DNA of 27,805 nucleotides from Clostridia bacterium (GCA_017505675.1 JAFVOV010000032.1:1-27805); one strand, 5' to 3'; positions 8,849 through 17,152 are shown, counted from the stretch's first letter. The notes: generated by a model from the sequence alone, not told the origin. Numbers and translations: made by a program.

Positions 8849-9778
8849 ATGATATTAACTATATGCCCGAACCCAAGTATAGACTGTACGATAGAACTTG
8901 ACAGTTTAAACGTAGGTAAACTCAACCGGGTTGATAATAAGGTTGAAACCTTTTCGGGCAAGGCGCTGAACGTCGCAATGGGTATCGCAAGGCTTGGCGA
9001 ACAAAGTTTTGCAACCGGATTTATGTTCGACGCTCACGCAAGGCTGTTTGAACACGTTTTGGATAAAGAAGGTGTTAAACACGAATTCGTTTACAACAAG
9101 GGCAACGCTAGAACAAACTATAAAATTATTGATAAAAGGGCAATGCTTACTGAAATTAACGATAGGGGCGAGAAAGTAAGCGCCGAAAAGCAACAAGAAT
9201 TAGTTGATTTGGTTAAAAAAATTTCCCCCGATTACGGAATAGCGGTAATGAGCGGAAGTTTACCTAAAGGCGTAGAGCCAGAGTTTTACGGCAAGGTGCT
9301 TTCAGCAATACCGCCACACGTTAAGGTTATAGTAGATACGGAAAAAGCAAATATGCTTTCCGCGCTCGGTAGCCGTGAAATTTATATGGTAAAACCGAAT
9401 TTGCGCGAACTAGAAAACTTTACAGGTAAAAACGTTACAGACCTTTACGATATGGTTGACGCGTCTAAAAAGTACCTTGATAAAGGTGTTAAATACGTTC
9501 TTGTATCGCTCGGCGCTGAAGGAGCGCTTTTAACAGACGGTACGGAAAGTTATTTCTGCAAAAGCGCGTCGGTTGCGGTTAATTCAACGGTTGGCGCGGG
9601 GGATAGTATGGTTGCCGCTGCGTGCGTGGGGATTGAAAAAGGCGTGCCGATGCAAGAGATTTTGCGTATGGCAGCCGCCGCAGGAACAGCCGCGGTTACT
9701 ACAAGCGGAACAAACCTTTTTTATCGCGATAAGTATAACGAAATTTATTCAAAAATACATTCAGACAAAATTTCATAA
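8849..9778 (+). CDS. pfkB: 1-phosphofructokinase-family sugar-phosphate kinase (PfkB superfamily)
   Basis: 309 residues, the usual length for FruK/LacC-type kinases. Features in order: TICPNPSID at the N-terminus, the substrate-site segment FSGKALNVA (35-43), GSLPKGV (136-142), KPN (182-184), and the ATP/anion-hole motif GAGDS (249-253) whose Asp252 is the expected catalytic base. The family phosphorylates fructose 1-phosphate, or tagatose 6-phosphate in LacC. With no fructose PTS gene or repressor alongside, the substrate cannot be fixed from context. AAGGAG lies 10 nt upstream of the ATG. It is probably co-transcribed with the EF-G-like gene 40 nt upstream. A strong terminator shared with the convergent phosphoesterase gene follows the stop. 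Confidence 0.88.
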   Translation: MILTICPNPSIDCTIELDSLNVGKLNRVDNKVETFSGKALNVAMGIARLGEQSFATGFMFDAHARLFEHVLDKEGVKHEFVYNKGNARTNYKIIDKRAMLTEINDRGEKVSAEKQQELVDLVKKISPDYGIAVMSGSLPKGVEPEFYGKVLSAIPPHVKVIVDTEKANMLSALGSREIYMVKPNLRELENFTGKNVTDLYDMVDASKKYLDKGVKYVLVSLGAEGALLTDGTESYFCKSASVAVNSTVGAGDSMVAAACVGIEKGVPMQEILRMAAAAGTAAVTTSGTNLFYRDKYNEIYSKIHSDKIS

Positions 9779-9782
9779 AATA

Positions 9783-9811
9783 AAAAACGAGCCAAAAAAT
9801 GGCTCGTTTTT
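9783..9811. terminator. Bidirectional terminator between convergent genes
   Basis: AAAAACGAGCCA (9783-9794) pairs perfectly with TGGCTCGTTTTT (9800-9811) across a 5-nt A loop. A-run on one side and T-run on the other mean it can serve both the kinase gene (+) and the phosphoesterase gene (-), which ends 11 nt further on. Confidence 0.92.
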
Positions 9812-9821
9812 GTATATTTTC

Positions 9822-10898
9822 TTATATTTTTAGAAATTTTATTTCTAAAACGCTATTATTTTCGTCAGTAAAACTAATTTCAACCGTGTTGTTTTGAAGT
9901 ACCATTGCGCAACCGATAACCTTATTTTTATCGTCAAGGGCAGAGCCGACTATTACTGGGTACGGATGACTAAATAGGTTTTTAGCATCATTATTTTCGG
10001 CTATAAAAGTTTTGTGATAATGCCCGCAAATCATAAGGTCAACGCCAATACGGATAAGTTCGTCGTTCCATTTTTTATAAGTATTTGTTTCAATGGTGAA
10101 AACTTCTCTCCGTTCAATATCACCTATAACGGGGCACATATGGCAAACGGCGATAAAATATTTGTTTTCAGATTTATTTAGGTTTGATAAAAACTTCAAC
10201 TGCTTTTGTCTAAAACTACTAAAGTCGTTTACGTTGTTATATTCGGGGTGAGAATCAAGTTTATCTTCACCGCAATCTAAAACCACGCCGGAAATTGCGC
10301 CTACGTTAAAAGTGAAAAACGTATCTTTACCGTTGGCGGGAAAATAATCTGTAAATTTTTCTGCAAGTTTGCCCCTAGTATCGTGGTTGCCCCTTGCGAA
10401 AACAACGGGGATTTGTCCGTGTGATATTTCGCCCGTAAAGCGCGCGACTTCAAAATAGTTTTCTTCAGTTTCTACTTCGCCGATATCACCGTTTACGATA
10501 AATAAATCTATATCGTTTTTAAAATATGAGCAAGTTTTTATTGCTGAATTGAAATTATAATGAACGTCTGCAACGTGATAAACGTTGATGTTTTCCGTTT
10601 TGTTGATAGGTGAAAAGGAAAAGGTTGCGCAGAGTTTTTCATCAAATTTTGAAAAATACGCTTGCCTTTTTATGCACTTTCTAAAACAAATTTCATAAGA
10701 TTTTGCTTTGTTAAGTTCTGTTTGTGGTAAACGAATTTTAGCAAAAGATTTCTCTGAAGATAAAACCCCAGAATTTTCTTCATAATAAGTTTTTCCGTTT
10801 ACGTTTACGGATATGATACCGCAACTTATTGTGTTAATTAAAATTTCGTAATCGTTTTCTATAACGAAAACGGTTGGCGTGCATTTAAGAAAGTTCAT
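9822..10898 (-). CDS. Calcineurin-like metallophosphoesterase
   Basis: 358 residues. All signature blocks of the dinuclear-metal phosphoesterase fold are present in order: D-x-H (DVH, 111-113), GD (GDIG, 137-140), GNHD (170-173), then H in VCHMCP and GHYH near the C-terminus. The first ~100 residues form a separate beta-rich domain resembling the N-terminal Fn3-like domain of purple-acid-phosphatase-type proteins. There is no signal peptide, so it is likely cytoplasmic. The substrate is unknown. The ribosome binding site is weak (GGAAA just upstream), but a promoter with TATAAT lies ~30 nt before the start. The gene stands alone and is convergent with the kinase gene, sharing its terminator. 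Confidence 0.88.
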   Translation of the reverse strand: MNFLKCTPTVFVIENDYEILINTISCGIISVNVNGKTYYEENSGVLSSEKSFAKIRLPQTELNKAKSYEICFRKCIKRQAYFSKFDEKLCATFSFSPINKTENINVYHVADVHYNFNSAIKTCSYFKNDIDLFIVNGDIGEVETEENYFEVARFTGEISHGQIPVVFARGNHDTRGKLAEKFTDYFPANGKDTFFTFNVGAISGVVLDCGEDKLDSHPEYNNVNDFSSFRQKQLKFLSNLNKSENKYFIAVCHMCPVIGDIERREVFTIETNTYKKWNDELIRIGVDLMICGHYHKTFIAENNDAKNLFSHPYPVIVGSALDDKNKVIGCAMVLQNNTVEISFTDENNSVLEIKFLKI

Positions 10899-10923
10899 TT
10901 TCCATTTAATCCATTTTTTATTT

Positions 10924-10951
10924 ATTATATCATTAAATTATTGAAGTGCAA
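10924..10951 (-). promoter_or_regulatory. Promoter of the metallophosphoesterase gene
   Basis: Read on the minus strand: TTGCAC (10951-10946), 16-nt spacer, TATAAT (10929-10924). The start codon lies ~25 nt downstream of the -10. Confidence 0.7.
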
Positions 10952-11033
10952 ATAAAATATTAATACAGTTAATTAGAAACAAACAAAACGATAAAAAATT
11001 GCAATAAAAAGATTATATAACTATTAAAATGAC

Positions 11034-11060
11034 AAAAAAAGAGCGGTTATATACCGCTCT
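11034..11060 (-). terminator. Terminator of the 3-TM protein gene
   Basis: AAGAGCGGT and ACCGCTCTT (centred near 11050) form a perfect stem with a 5-nt loop. The A-run at 11034-11040 becomes the T-run in the minus-strand transcript. It lies just past the stop of the gene ending at 11068. Confidence 0.88.
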
Positions 11061-11067
11061 TGATTTT

Positions 11068-11361
11068 TTACGCGATTGCGCCGATTAAGTTTTGATAGGT
11101 GTCAGGGAAGAATAAGAAAATAACTATAATAGCGCATAACAATAAGTAAATAATTTTAATAATCAAACAGCGTCTTGATACCGCTTCTAAACCGACTATA
11201 CCGATTAACGCCAGCGAGCCGTAAGTACGGATAATGTCTAAAGTTTTCAAAAAGTCACCGCTAATAAAAGCAAAATTTGCGTTAAGAATAAGCAATGCGT
11301 AAGTTACTACTAAAACGATTGCTAAAATTCCACCTAAAACGTCCCATAATTTTTTCAACAT
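11068..11361 (-). CDS. Small membrane protein, three predicted membrane segments
   Basis: 97 residues, not assigned to a family. Hydrophobic segments lie near residues 9-30, 48-60 and 67-85. A short positively charged N-terminus (MLKK) and SRRCLIIK between segments 2 and 3 suggest topology with these parts inside. It has a good ribosome binding site (AAGGAGAG, ~8 nt from the ATG), a strong promoter and a strong terminator, so it is a genuine single-gene unit although it is small. Confidence 0.7.
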   Translation of the reverse strand: MLKKLWDVLGGILAIVLVVTYALLILNANFAFISGDFLKTLDIIRTYGSLALIGIVGLEAVSRRCLIIKIIYLLLCAIIVIFLFFPDTYQNLIGAIA

Positions 11362-11390
11362 AACTATCTCTCCTTTTGTGTTATATAAGT

Positions 11391-11420
11391 ATTATATAAC
11401 GGGTAAATAAATTTTGTCAA
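11391..11420 (-). promoter_or_regulatory. Promoter of the 3-TM protein gene
   Basis: Minus strand: TTGACA (11420-11415), 18-nt spacer, TATAAT (11396-11391). Both hexamers match the sigma-A consensus exactly. Confidence 0.85.
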
Positions 11421-11459
11421 CGATAGACGAGAAAATTTTTTAAGTGTTTTAAAATATAT

Positions 11460-11488
11460 TTGCTTGAAAAAACTTAATGTGCTATACT
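11460..11488 (+). promoter_or_regulatory. Promoter of the GNAT acetyltransferase gene
   Basis: TTGCTT (11460-11465), 17-nt spacer, TATACT (11483-11488), 27 nt before the start codon. It is divergent from the promoter of the 3-TM gene 40 nt away. Confidence 0.65.
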
Positions 11489-11515
11489 GTAAAAAAATAG
11501 GCGGTATATAGTGAT

Positions 11516-11989
11516 ATGAAGATAAGAAAGGCTGAATTAAAAGACGTTGAAAATCTTTATGAACTGCTTCGCCAAGTGCAAGCGCTACACGCGGAAGGTC
11601 GCCCTGATATTTTTAAGGCAGGCACTAATAAATACGATAGGCAAGATATTATAAATATTCTTAATTGTGAAAGTACGCCCGTTTACGTTGCTACTGATGA
11701 GAACGATTTTGCGGTAGGCTACGCTTTTTGCGCATTTAATGAACAAAAAGACAGCGCAAATTTAAGGGCGGTTAAAAATTTTTACATTGAAGACCTTTGC
11801 GTTCACGAAAATTTGCGTGGCAAGGGGATAGGTAAACTTTTATACGATTACGTTTTGAACGTTGCTAAAAACGCAGGATGTTATCATTTAACCTTAAACG
11901 TTTGGCATTTAAACGCATCTGCCGTAAGGTTTTATGAAAAACTAGGGCTAAAGCCACTTAAAACAACTATGGAACAAATATTAAACTAA
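11516..11989 (+). CDS. GNAT-family N-acetyltransferase
   Basis: 157 residues, standard for GNAT enzymes that move an acetyl group from acetyl-CoA to an amine. The acetyl-CoA binding motif A is clear: ENLRGKGIGKLLYDYV, with R/K-G-x-G-I-G at 101-106. It is preceded by the strand FYIEDLCVHE and followed by motif B, LNVWHLNASAVRFYEKLGL. The substrate cannot be told; a protein or small-molecule amine is equally possible. A modest AGGCGG lies upstream of the ATG. It is a single gene with its own promoter and a terminator shared with the convergent lipid kinase gene. Confidence 0.88.
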   Translation: MKIRKAELKDVENLYELLRQVQALHAEGRPDIFKAGTNKYDRQDIINILNCESTPVYVATDENDFAVGYAFCAFNEQKDSANLRAVKNFYIEDLCVHENLRGKGIGKLLYDYVLNVAKNAGCYHLTLNVWHLNASAVRFYEKLGLKPLKTTMEQILN

Positions 11990-11990
11990 A

Positions 11991-12017
11991 AAAGCACCCT
12001 TTTGGGTGCTTTAATTT
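11991..12017. terminator. Bidirectional terminator between acetyltransferase and lipid kinase genes
   Basis: AAAGCACCC (11991-11999) pairs with GGGTGCTTT (12004-12012) over a T4 loop, followed by AATTTTT. It serves the + gene, and through the A-run the - strand lipid kinase gene. Confidence 0.88.
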
Positions 12018-12890
12018 TTATCTATACATTTTTAAAGTATCGGAAATTATTTTTATTTCAAAAGGAATATCGTTATAAAGTTCACCGTCAACGTTTACCG
12101 TATACGGTTTAACCGCGTCAATTTTAATTTCCGTGCAAGGCTCGGTTACGGTTTCTTTAAGCGATAAAATTTTACCCGCTTTAAGTTTGATAAACGCGCC
12201 GATAATTTTAATTTTTTTCATTTTTTTAACGGTTAAAAAGTTTAACTTTTTATCGTAAGGCTCGGCAATGGGGCAAACGGGGATTCCACCGCCGTAAACG
12301 TTTCCGTTGGCAATGCAGGCAATAAAAGCGTCGTAATCGGTTTTTTTGCCGTTAATTTCCGCGCTAAATTTTGTGTAATCAAACTTAAAAAGCGTTTTAA
12401 TTAAGCACTTTATATAACCTAACTTTGTTTTCTTTTTTAATTTTTCATACCTATTTAGCACGTCAACGTCAATGCCCATACCTATTATATTTATGCCCCT
12501 AACCGTAGGCATTTGCATAAAGTCCGTATATTTTGGCGTTCCGTCTAAAATAAGGTCTAGCGCTTTTATAGGGTCGCGCGGAAGTTTTAGCGCCGAAGCA
12601 AAATCGTTACCCGTTCCGCACGGAATAAGGGCAAGCGCGCATTTATCAAAGTTAGTAAAACCGTTTATAACTTCGTGCAAAGTTCCGTCCCCACCGATAA
12701 CTACGATAGTGGTAACTTTGCTTTCGGTTAAGTTTTTAGTTATTAAAGTTGCGTGCCCTTTATATTCGGTTGCGTGAAAAGCGTATTCGACATTTTTTTC
12801 TTCAAGGCGTTTTTTTAGCACGGAAAGAGTTTTTTGCATCTTTTTACCGTTAGCGCCACCCGCTATAGGGTTATAAATTAAATCTAACAT
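12018..12890 (-). CDS. Diacylglycerol kinase-family lipid kinase (DagK/YegS type)
   Basis: 290 residues, matching the family length. The nucleotide-binding signature GGDGTLHEV (66-74) and the conserved GTGNDFA block (92-98) are intact, with N-terminal NPIAGG (7-12), typical of soluble bacterial lipid kinases that phosphorylate diacylglycerol or related lipids with ATP. The C-terminal beta-sandwich ends with VNVDGELY, also typical. The enzyme probably recycles diacylglycerol to phosphatidic acid, which would feed CdsA (22636-23459); that link is inference. The ribosome binding site is weak (TTAGG). A TTGAAA-17-TAATAT promoter lies upstream, back to back with that of the CCA enzyme gene. Confidence 0.88.
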   Translation of the reverse strand: MLDLIYNPIAGGANGKKMQKTLSVLKKRLEEKNVEYAFHATEYKGHATLITKNLTESKVTTIVVIGGDGTLHEVINGFTNFDKCALALIPCGTGNDFASALKLPRDPIKALDLILDGTPKYTDFMQMPTVRGINIIGMGIDVDVLNRYEKLKKKTKLGYIKCLIKTLFKFDYTKFSAEINGKKTDYDAFIACIANGNVYGGGIPVCPIAEPYDKKLNFLTVKKMKKIKIIGAFIKLKAGKILSLKETVTEPCTEIKIDAVKPYTVNVDGELYNDIPFEIKIISDTLKMYR

Positions 12891-12921
12891 AAAAACCTAA
12901 TAAAAATTGATTACAATTTAA

Positions 12922-12950
12922 ATATTACTACAAAAAAAACAAAATTTCAA
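12922..12950 (-). promoter_or_regulatory. Promoter of the lipid kinase gene
   Basis: Minus strand: TTGAAA (12950-12945), 17-nt T-rich spacer, TAATAT (12927-12922), ~30 nt before the start codon. Confidence 0.65.
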
Positions 12951-12959
12951 GTTTTTTTG

Positions 12960-12968
12960 TGGTATAAT
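12960..12968 (+). promoter_or_regulatory. Extended -10 promoter of the CCA-adding enzyme gene
   Basis: TGG followed by TATAAT (12963-12968) is an extended -10 (TGn). There is no good -35, as expected for this class. The same GTGGTATAAT string recurs in the gdhA promoter. AGGGG (13001-13005) is the ribosome binding site. Confidence 0.65.
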
Positions 12969-13017
12969 ATAATAAAAGATAAAAGTCGAAGAATAAAATA
13001 AGGGGTGTAACCGCGCA

Positions 13018-14379
13018 ATGACGATACCTTTTGAAAGAAAACTTATAGATTTATCTTGCAGTTTAAATAGACCGCTTTATGCAGTTGGCGGTGTGGTAAG
13101 GAATTTTTTATTAGACCGCTCCGTGTCGAACGATATTGACCTTGCAGCGGCAATACCAGCAGAAGAAGTTAAACTTGCGGCAACAAAGTGCGGGTTTAAG
13201 ACGCTTGCCGAATATAAGCGCACAGGCACGGTTACTTTTACTGACGGTGTTAATAGGTATGAATATACCGCGTTTAGAAGGGATAGTTACAAAGGCGGTA
13301 CTCACCGCCCAACCGAAACGCAATTTACCGATAGTATTGAAGAAGACGCGCTCCGCCGCGACTTTAAGTGTAACGCGATTTATTACGATATTAAAGATGG
13401 TAAAATTATCGACCTTTTAGGTGGCGTTGCGGACGTTAAAACGCACACGTTAGACACCGTAGATAAGCCTGAAAAGGTTTTTTCAGAAGACGGTTTAAGG
13501 CTTATGCGCCTTGCTCGTTTTACTGGTGAACTTAACTTTACGCCAACTAAAGAAGTAATTAGCGCTGCGCGCGCAAATTCTATAAACATTAAAGATATTT
13601 CGCCTGAACGGATATTAACCGAACTCAATGCAATTTTAATTTGCGATAAGAAATATCATTTTTCTGATGCTATGGGGCATTATAGGGCTTTACGCGTGCT
13701 TGACGAAACGCGCGTTTTAGATATTATTATGCCTGAACTTACCGAAGGGCGCGGAATGGCTCAACGCGCGGACTTTCATAAGTATGACGTTTTAGAACAC
13801 AGTTTGCGTAGCGTTGCGTACGCCGACCCTAAAGTTAGGCTTGCCGCGCTTTTGCACGACGTTGGTAAACCTTATTGCTTTAAGCGTGACGGCTATTATT
13901 ATCACCATTTTTCAGAAGGTGAAAGAATTGCCGAAAAAGTGCTTAAACGCTTGCGCGCGTCAAAGTCTACTATAAAAACGGTTAAGTTTTTAGTTAGGGA
14001 ACACATGGTTGATTTAGACTGCTCTATGAAAGAGAGTAAAGTTAGAAAATTTTTGATTAAAAATTTTGAATATTTAGAAGAACTGCTTATGGTTAAGCAG
14101 GCGGATTTTAGGGCGAGTTTAGAAGTGGAATATACCGCGCCGACTTTAGTTAAATGGCGCAAGATTTTAAGCGTTATGAAAGTTGACGGAACGCCTTTTA
14201 ACTTAAAAGAACTAAATATTAGCGCGGAAGAACTTATTAAACTTGGATATAAAGATAAACAGATAGGCAAAGAACTTAAAAGCCTATTTGATTATGCAGT
14301 AACGTATCCCGATAAAAACGTCAATTGTTTGCTTATGAATAAGGCGGAAAAAGACTTAAAGAAACTTCGTGAAAACTGA
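13018..14379 (+). CDS. cca: CCA tRNA nucleotidyltransferase with HD domain
   Basis: 453 residues. The N-terminal nucleotidyltransferase head has YAVGGVVRN (21-29) and NDIDLA with the metal-binding pair Asp39/Asp41. These are followed by the RRDFKCNA block and the neck motif RLMRLARF. This is the class II poly(A)-polymerase/CCA-adding family, which completes tRNA 3' ends. The second half has an HD phosphohydrolase domain (HDVGKP, His280-Asp281, and REHMVD), as in many Firmicutes CCA enzymes. Poly(A) polymerase activity cannot be excluded from sequence, but Gram-positive members of this architecture are usually CCA-adding. It is a single gene with an extended -10 promoter and a strong terminator. 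Confidence 0.85.
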   Translation: MTIPFERKLIDLSCSLNRPLYAVGGVVRNFLLDRSVSNDIDLAAAIPAEEVKLAATKCGFKTLAEYKRTGTVTFTDGVNRYEYTAFRRDSYKGGTHRPTETQFTDSIEEDALRRDFKCNAIYYDIKDGKIIDLLGGVADVKTHTLDTVDKPEKVFSEDGLRLMRLARFTGELNFTPTKEVISAARANSINIKDISPERILTELNAILICDKKYHFSDAMGHYRALRVLDETRVLDIIMPELTEGRGMAQRADFHKYDVLEHSLRSVAYADPKVRLAALLHDVGKPYCFKRDGYYYHHFSEGERIAEKVLKRLRASKSTIKTVKFLVREHMVDLDCSMKESKVRKFLIKNFEYLEELLMVKQADFRASLEVEYTAPTLVKWRKILSVMKVDGTPFNLKELNISAEELIKLGYKDKQIGKELKSLFDYAVTYPDKNVNCLLMNKAEKDLKKLREN

Positions 14380-14384
14380 TTATG

Positions 14385-14417
14385 ATTAACCGAATACATA
14401 TTCGGTTAATTTTTATA
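14385..14417 (+). terminator. Terminator after cca
   Basis: ATTAACCGAAT (14385-14395) pairs perfectly with ATTCGGTTAAT (14400-14410), 4-nt loop, followed by TTTTATAT. Confidence 0.88.
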
Positions 14418-14440
14418 TATTTTAATAACCTTTACTTTCG

Positions 14441-14469
14441 TTGACACATATAATCTAAAATGATATAAT
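14441..14469 (+). promoter_or_regulatory. Consensus promoter of the 738-residue repeat protein gene
   Basis: TTGACA (14441-14446), 17-nt spacer, TATAAT (14464-14469): an exact sigma-A consensus. AGGAG (14489-14493) lies 8 nt before the ATG. Confidence 0.9.
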
Positions 14470-14501
14470 AATATAGAGAATTTTGTTTAGGAGAAATAAT
14501 A

Positions 14502-16718
14502 ATGGCAAAATTATCAAAGGAAGAGAAAAGAAATAAAAGAGCGCTCCGCAGTTATAGGGGTAGGTTTTTTAAGAATTTGCTGATATGGTTTATCGGTTTA
14601 ATTACTATGCCTGCGCTCATTGCGGGTGGAATTTATCTCGGTATCGGCGTATTGCCTTTAAGCACGTATACGGGCGGTGAACAGAACGCATACGTCAGTG
14701 AAGAATTATCCAAGAAAAATCTGCTTGAAGTTATTAAAACGTTTAATCAATACGGCGTTGCAGATTTCCCTATAATTTCCGATTTGGTTGATTCTTTAGT
14801 AAACGGCGCAGGTCTTGGCGAATACGTTGAAGTTGACCAAGAAAAATTAAAGATGGTTAAGTTCTCTTATGAAGACGGTAGCACCGATTTTATGACTGAG
14901 TTTCAAGCGTGCATTAAAGTTACCGCAACGCTTAATTCGGTTGGGGGAACAGGTCTTTTAGGTGATTTTGGCAAACTTTCCGCTTTTAGCGAATGGGAAA
15001 AAGTTGAAGATGCCGAAAAACCGCAAACAGATGATAGTGGTAATATTAAAAAGGATGGGGAAACTTTCTTATCTAACCCCAAAATGTATTATTATGATAC
15101 TACCGAAGCAAGCGGTGTTTCCGGTTTTAACGCATCTAGCGCACAGTATGCGCGCGCATTTGACGATAACGGCGTTAGGGTTGCACCTGCGGGCGCAAAA
15201 TTATATTTCCCCAACCTTTCTGAAATCCCCGTTTTAGACGCGTTTGACGTTATAGGTGAAAGTTTCGGCAGGTTAAAAGTAACTGAACTTTTAGAAATGA
15301 GCGGTTCTACTATTGAAGAAGACAGTTTCATTGATAAAATTCTCGGTGGGAAGTCAATTAGTGACGTAGGCGAAATTAACCCTGATGAAATTATGCTTGC
15401 CGACGTTTTGAAAAAGACGGACGACAATGAAAAACTTTACGATATTTTATGCGCGGCAACTGGCGTTGCAACGGCAGACGAACTTAATATAGGCGATTTA
15501 AAGGAAATAGATATAGATTCTGTTTTAGTGGAAAAGGTTTTAGATAACACAGTTGGTTCTAATGCGGATACTATTGAGTTGATAGTTAATTCTATTAACC
15601 AAAAGAACGCAGGCGTTGCTGGTTGGGTAGATATAGGTACTGCGCCCGATAGCGAAAGAAAATTAACCATAGGCGATATATCTAGTTTTGACACCAACTA
15701 TATTAAACTTTCAAAAGTATTAGATACTACCGAAAACGCAACTACTTACAGTTTGCTTTGCGAAGCGATAAACGCTAAAAAAGGATATACGGGCGACGCT
15801 GTGCGTACTGCGGAAACTTTAACCATTAACGATTTATCTGATTTTGATACTGATTACGTTAAACTTTCTTCAGTTATGACGCCGAGCGCGGATTTAGAAA
15901 ATATTTTAAAAGATGCAACGGGCAAAGAGTATGAAAATATTTACGTTACCGATTTAAATGAGTTTACGGCTGACGATATAAATTTGGCAACGGTAATGCA
16001 AACCCCTGATGAACATTTGAAAGATATTTTAGAAGACGTATATCACAAAGAATATGCAGAAATTACCGTTTCTGATTTAGGTAGTTTCCAAATGGGCGAA
16101 TTGCACCTTTACAAGGTTTTAAGTGAACCTAACGATAAATTAAAGGAAATTCTTATTGAAGCGTGCGGGACTACTTCTTATGATGATATAACAGTTTCAA
16201 TGCTAAACAACACCGAAGGTAGTTTTAATATTAATGATATTCACCTTGGAACAGTAATTGATAAGGATAGCATAGATAACCCCATTTTGAAAGCGCTTTT
16301 AGAAAAAAATCCTAAAATAAGTGGAATAGGTTCGGCAATGGATACTTTAAAACTTTACGACGTTTACGGTACAAAGTGTTTCTATAAGAGTGAAACAGTA
16401 CCCGACGGATACGGCGATAAGTCAAGGTATTCGTATAATGAAAGTACGGGCGTTTATACACTTGATATGGCAAACGGAGATTATTATATTTCCGATACGG
16501 CAGGCATTTGGCTTTTGATTTGTTTTGACGCTAGTGGATTGTCTGTTGAAGGTAGGGCAGAAAGTTATACTGCATCAAATTCTACCGTTGGCGATTTGGA
16601 AAACAACGTTTCTTCTTCAATAACAGATGCAACTGTACGCCAACTTATTGATGCGGGCATATTGAGTTCTGCAAATAGCGCGCTTTGGGGCTATACGCTA
16701 GAAGATGCACTTACTTAA
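14502..16718 (+). CDS. Membrane-anchored repeat protein of unknown function (738 aa)
   Basis: I do not recognise this protein. Residues 1-25 are very basic (K/R-rich), followed by one membrane segment near 26-50, so the large C-terminal part should be outside the cell. From about residue 285 to 600 there are about seven degenerate repeats of a pattern like (L/I)T(V/I)xDLxxFxxxx(I/V)xLxxV(L/M), each followed by a helical segment of the type L.(D/E)IL.... The last four begin near residues 440, 480, 521 and 563, a 40-42-residue period; earlier units are longer through insertions. The region is highly acidic. A non-repeated C-terminal domain (about 610-738) has many Tyr/Gly and a Ser/Thr-rich stretch. 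No catalytic motif, lipobox or LPxTG is visible. It has its own consensus promoter and is therefore probably well expressed. A structural or scaffolding envelope protein is a guess. Confidence 0.8.
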   Translation: MAKLSKEEKRNKRALRSYRGRFFKNLLIWFIGLITMPALIAGGIYLGIGVLPLSTYTGGEQNAYVSEELSKKNLLEVIKTFNQYGVADFPIISDLVDSLVNGAGLGEYVEVDQEKLKMVKFSYEDGSTDFMTEFQACIKVTATLNSVGGTGLLGDFGKLSAFSEWEKVEDAEKPQTDDSGNIKKDGETFLSNPKMYYYDTTEASGVSGFNASSAQYARAFDDNGVRVAPAGAKLYFPNLSEIPVLDAFDVIGESFGRLKVTELLEMSGSTIEEDSFIDKILGGKSISDVGEINPDEIMLADVLKKTDDNEKLYDILCAATGVATADELNIGDLKEIDIDSVLVEKVLDNTVGSNADTIELIVNSINQKNAGVAGWVDIGTAPDSERKLTIGDISSFDTNYIKLSKVLDTTENATTYSLLCEAINAKKGYTGDAVRTAETLTINDLSDFDTDYVKLSSVMTPSADLENILKDATGKEYENIYVTDLNEFTADDINLATVMQTPDEHLKDILEDVYHKEYAEITVSDLGSFQMGELHLYKVLSEPNDKLKEILIEACGTTSYDDITVSMLNNTEGSFNINDIHLGTVIDKDSIDNPILKALLEKNPKISGIGSAMDTLKLYDVYGTKCFYKSETVPDGYGDKSRYSYNESTGVYTLDMANGDYYISDTAGIWLLICFDASGLSVEGRAESYTASNSTVGDLENNVSSSITDATVRQLIDAGILSSANSALWGYTLEDALT

Positions 16719-16741
16719 TTTAGCGTTGTCGTGAAAAATCG

Positions 16742-16770
16742 TTGACAAACTTATAATTTTTTGATATTAT
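16742..16770 (+). promoter_or_regulatory. Promoter of rpsF-ssb-rpsR
   Basis: TTGACA (16742-16747), 17-nt spacer, TATTAT (16765-16770). Transcription should begin near 16777, at the first strand of the leader structure. Confidence 0.88.
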
Positions 16771-16776
16771 ATTTAA

Positions 16777-16839
16777 ACTTATGGGGTAAAACCCTTTAAG
16801 AATTTAACCTTGCTTGCTTAAAATGCAAGCCGAATAAGT
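16777..16839 (+). promoter_or_regulatory. Structured rpsF leader, candidate S6:S18 autoregulatory element
   Basis: ACTTAT (16777-16782) can pair with ATAAGT (16834-16839), enclosing a GGGT/ACCC hairpin and a CTTGC (16813-16817)/GCAAG (16825-16829) hairpin. The latter is followed by an unpaired CCGAA (16830-16834 region). A CCG in a bulge next to a stem is the hallmark of the known S6:S18-binding mRNA leader, through which the S6-S18 dimer represses its own operon. The element ends just before GGGAGG of rpsF. Assignment to that family is inference from this one sequence. Confidence 0.5.
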
Positions 16840-16856
16840 CCGGGAGGTAAAAAAAT

Positions 16857-17138
16857 ATGACGAAATACGAGATGCTCTATATCCTAGATAACTCTCTCAC
16901 TGACGAAGTGAAAGACGGGATAATCAAGAAAATCGAAGATTTGGTTACCAGCAATGGCGGGGTGGTTGAAAAAACTGACCGTTGGGGCGTAAGAAAATTG
17001 CAATACCCCATTAACTACAAGTCTGAAGGTTATTACGTATTGATGACGTTCGAAGCGGCTAAAACGCTCGTTGTTGAAATCAAACGTATTATAGGCATTA
17101 CTGACGGTATTATCAGAAGACTGATTACCAAGATTTAA
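16857..17138 (+). CDS. rpsF: 30S ribosomal protein S6 (bS6)
   Basis: 93 residues, the normal size for bS6. It starts MTKYEMLYIL and contains RWGVRKLQYPIN and a C-terminal GIIRRLITKI, all typical. S6 forms a dimer with S18 on the platform of the 30S subunit, and the two genes share this operon with ssb in between, the classical Gram-positive order. The ribosome binding site GGGAGG lies ~10 nt upstream. It is the first gene of the unit, behind a leader that may bind the S6-S18 complex. Confidence 0.97.
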   Translation: MTKYEMLYILDNSLTDEVKDGIIKKIEDLVTSNGGVVEKTDRWGVRKLQYPINYKSEGYYVLMTFEAAKTLVVEIKRIIGITDGIIRRLITKI

Positions 17139-17152
17139 GCAGGAGAAAATTT

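Noticed and set aside
9573..9833. 86-residue + frame inside and after the kinase gene
   Set aside because: Out of frame with the conserved GAGDS region and it runs through the terminator.
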